Below are positions 12,903-14,494 of a stretch of 14,494 nucleotides of DNA, one piece after another. The stretch spans positions 1 through 14,494 of the forward strand of contig JAADGU010000147.1 of the NCBI GenBank assembly GCA_013152195.1, given 5' to 3'. The notes under the pieces were generated by a model. That model searched no databases and was not told the origin of the DNA. It saw only the letters and a list, made by a program, of their open reading frames with translations. Every line of letters starts with the position of its first letter. Position 1 is the stretch's first letter. The DNA comes from Nitrospirota bacterium. GTDB lineage: Bacteria; Nitrospirota; Thermodesulfovibrionia; Thermodesulfovibrionales; JdFR-85. The translations under genes were made by a program, and so were the position numbers.

Positions 12903-14494
12903 CTATGACCTGAACTTCGGTCTCTTGTTGGCCTCAAGAACTTTTTTCCGCAGCCTCACGGATTGAGGAGTTATCTCCACTATCTCGTCTTCCTTGATAA
13001 ATTCTATGGCCTGCTCAAGGCTCATCTGCCTTGGCGGCACCAGTTGCAGTGTATCATCAGCAGCAGCGGCACGCATATTTGTAAGCTTCTTTTCCTTTGT
13101 GATATTCACATCCATATCATTTTCCCTCGAATTCTCACCCACGACCATACCCTCATAGACACGGGTGTTTTCCTTGATAAAAAGGGTTCCTCTGGGCTGT
13201 ATGTGAAACAGCGCATATGGGGTAGCCCTTCCCGACCTGTCGGCAACAAGTGCACCAGTCTTTCTTTTTGTTATGAGACCGTGCCACGGTTCATATCCGT
13301 CAAACAGGTGGTTGGAGAGGCCTGTTCCCCTTGTATCCGTCAGGAACTGGGACCTGAACCCGATCAAACCCCGGGAGGGGATCCTGAACTCAAGGACGGC
13401 CCTGCCATGTCCATTATTCTGCATCTTCAGCATCTTGCCCCTCCTTATCCCGAGCTGCTGGGTCACTACACCAACATATTCTTCAGGGACGTCTATGACG
13501 AGCAGTTCCATCGGCTCATGCAGGACACCGTCAATATCTTTTGTTATGGTCTCAGGCATTGAGACAGAGAGCTCATACCCCTCTCTCCTCATCATCTCTA
13601 TAAGTATTGCAAGCTGCAGTTCTCCGCGCCCCATCACCCTGAATGAATCGGGATTCTCAAAATCCACCTTTATGGATACATTGTAAAGCAATTCCTTCTC
13701 AAGACGTTCCCTCAGTTTTCTTGACGTAACATACGTGCCTTCCTTACCTGCAAAAGGAGAGGTATTAACAGAAAAGACCATTGAAATAGTCGGTTCATCC
13801 ACCTTTATTCTCGGCAGTGGCTTTGGTCTCTCTATATCCGTGATCGTATCACCTATGGTAATCCCCTCTATCCCGGCAAGGGCGACTATATCGCCGGCAG
13901 TGGCCTTCTGTGTCTCCACCCGGTCGAGTCCATCAAAGGTGTAGATAGAGGTTATCCTCGTCTTTACCGCCTCGCCCCTGTTATCAATCATGGCAACAGT
14001 ATCTCCAACCCTGACAGTGCCTGAAAAAACCCTTCCAATGGCAAGCCTGCCGATATAATCGTTATAATCAATATTGGTTACAAGGAGCTGCAGGACACCT
14101 TCGCTGTCACCTTCCGGAGCGGGAATTGTCTCAAGAATAAGGTCGAAGAGCGGCTTCAGGCTCTCTGATTCATCATCAATGCTGAGTTTTGCAATCCCGT
14201 CCCTGGCAATTGCGTATACAACAGGAAAGTCCAGCTGATCCTCCGAGGCGTCCAGGTCAATGAACATGTCATATATCTCATTCAGAACTTCCTGTATCCT
14301 TGCGTCAGACCTGTCAATCTTGTTTACAACCAGTATGGGAATCAGTTTAAGTTCCAGCGCCTTTTTAAGAACAAACCTGGTCTGCGGCAGGGGGCCCTCC
14401 GATGCATCAACCAAAAGCAATACCCCGTCCACCATCTTCAGTATCCTTTCAACCTCACCTCCAAAATCTGCATGTCCGGGGGTGTCAACAATAT
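12903..14494 (-). CDS. typA: Translational GTPase TypA/BipA, 5' end beyond the window
   Basis: A 529-codon partial gene reading in from the right edge; about 70-80 N-terminal residues, including the P-loop, lie outside. The visible part opens with the G3 motif DTPGHADFGGEVERIL, then VNKIDR (G4), the domain II barrel (IGRLAIGRVFSGTVRVGD), and domain III with RVMGRGELQLAILIEMMRRE. The TypA-specific C-terminal region follows: EYVGVVTQQLGIRRG, PSRGLIGFRSQFLTDTRGTG and RGTLFIKENTRVYEGMVVGE, ending VEITPQSVRLRKKVLEANKR. TypA is an EF-G-like ribosome-associated GTPase involved in stress and low-temperature growth and in 50S assembly. It ends convergently with the last permease. No terminator hairpin with a T-run is evident in the 34-base gap. 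Confidence 0.96.
   Translation of the reverse strand, partial: IVDTPGHADFGGEVERILKMVDGVLLLVDASEGPLPQTRFVLKKALELKLIPILVVNKIDRSDARIQEVLNEIYDMFIDLDASEDQLDFPVVYAIARDGIAKLSIDDESESLKPLFDLILETIPAPEGDSEGVLQLLVTNIDYNDYIGRLAIGRVFSGTVRVGDTVAMIDNRGEAVKTRITSIYTFDGLDRVETQKATAGDIVALAGIEGITIGDTITDIERPKPLPRIKVDEPTISMVFSVNTSPFAGKEGTYVTSRKLRERLEKELLYNVSIKVDFENPDSFRVMGRGELQLAILIEMMRREGYELSVSMPETITKDIDGVLHEPMELLVIDVPEEYVGVVTQQLGIRRGKMLKMQNNGHGRAVLEFRIPSRGLIGFRSQFLTDTRGTGLSNHLFDGYEPWHGLITKRKTGALVADRSGRATPYALFHIQPRGTLFIKENTRVYEGMVVGENSRENDMDVNITKEKKLTNMRAAAADDTLQLVPPRQMSLEQAIEFIKEDEIVEITPQSVRLRKKVLEANKRPKFRS

Noticed and set aside
12963..13562. A 199-codon plus-strand open frame opposite typA
   Set aside because: It lies wholly antisense to a clearly conserved GTPase, has low-complexity, cysteine- and histidine-scattered translation and no ribosome-binding site; a shadow frame.

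Overview
The window reads as ordinary chromosomal DNA from a Gram-negative-like bacterium with moderate GC, probably environmental or metagenome-derived. The gene set (RsmI, PurN, ferritin-like protein, NAD synthetase, a two-CW sensor kinase, a DUF5752 protein beside TreT, fused OtsA-OtsB, TypA/BipA) and the style of the proteins suggest Nitrospirota or a deltaproteobacterial lineage. That placement is inference, since no rRNA or other marker is present. There are no tRNAs, insertion sequences, prophage genes or CRISPR arrays, and no gene-free stretch longer than about 205 bases.

Left part (1-3939, all minus strand). Reading in the direction of transcription: glutamine-dependent NAD+ synthetase (nadE, frameshifted), a small lipoprotein coupled to it by a TGATG junction, and a rubrerythrin-type ferritin-like diiron protein. 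A 175-base gap follows, then rsmI, a small two-helix membrane protein overlapping its end, and the start of purN, which runs off the left edge. nadE has a near-consensus sigma70 promoter placed so close to its ATG that the mRNA would be almost leaderless.

Middle and right (4144-12868, plus strand). A membrane histidine kinase with a C-terminal cysteine-rich two-CW domain is followed 43 bases later by a tightly packed trehalose operon. Its genes are DUF5752 protein, TreT (trehalose glycosyltransferring synthase), OtsA-OtsB fusion (trehalose-6-phosphate synthase/phosphatase), a sugar-binding lipoprotein (frameshifted), and two MalF/MalG-like permeases. Every junction from DUF5752 onward is an overlap of 4 or 1 bases, so translational coupling is likely. 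The operon combines two trehalose-synthesis chemistries with an importer, but no transporter ATPase gene is present. The far right (12903-14494, minus strand) is a convergent, 5'-truncated typA/bipA.

The main oddities are two gene-breaking frameshifts in otherwise intact operons. nadE lacks one base near 3745. The sugar-binding protein carries an exact 5-base tandem duplication (AGGAC) at 10241-10253, and removing one copy restores the reading frame. The best candidate for new biology is the two-CW kinase, DUF5752 and dual trehalose-synthesis cassette.
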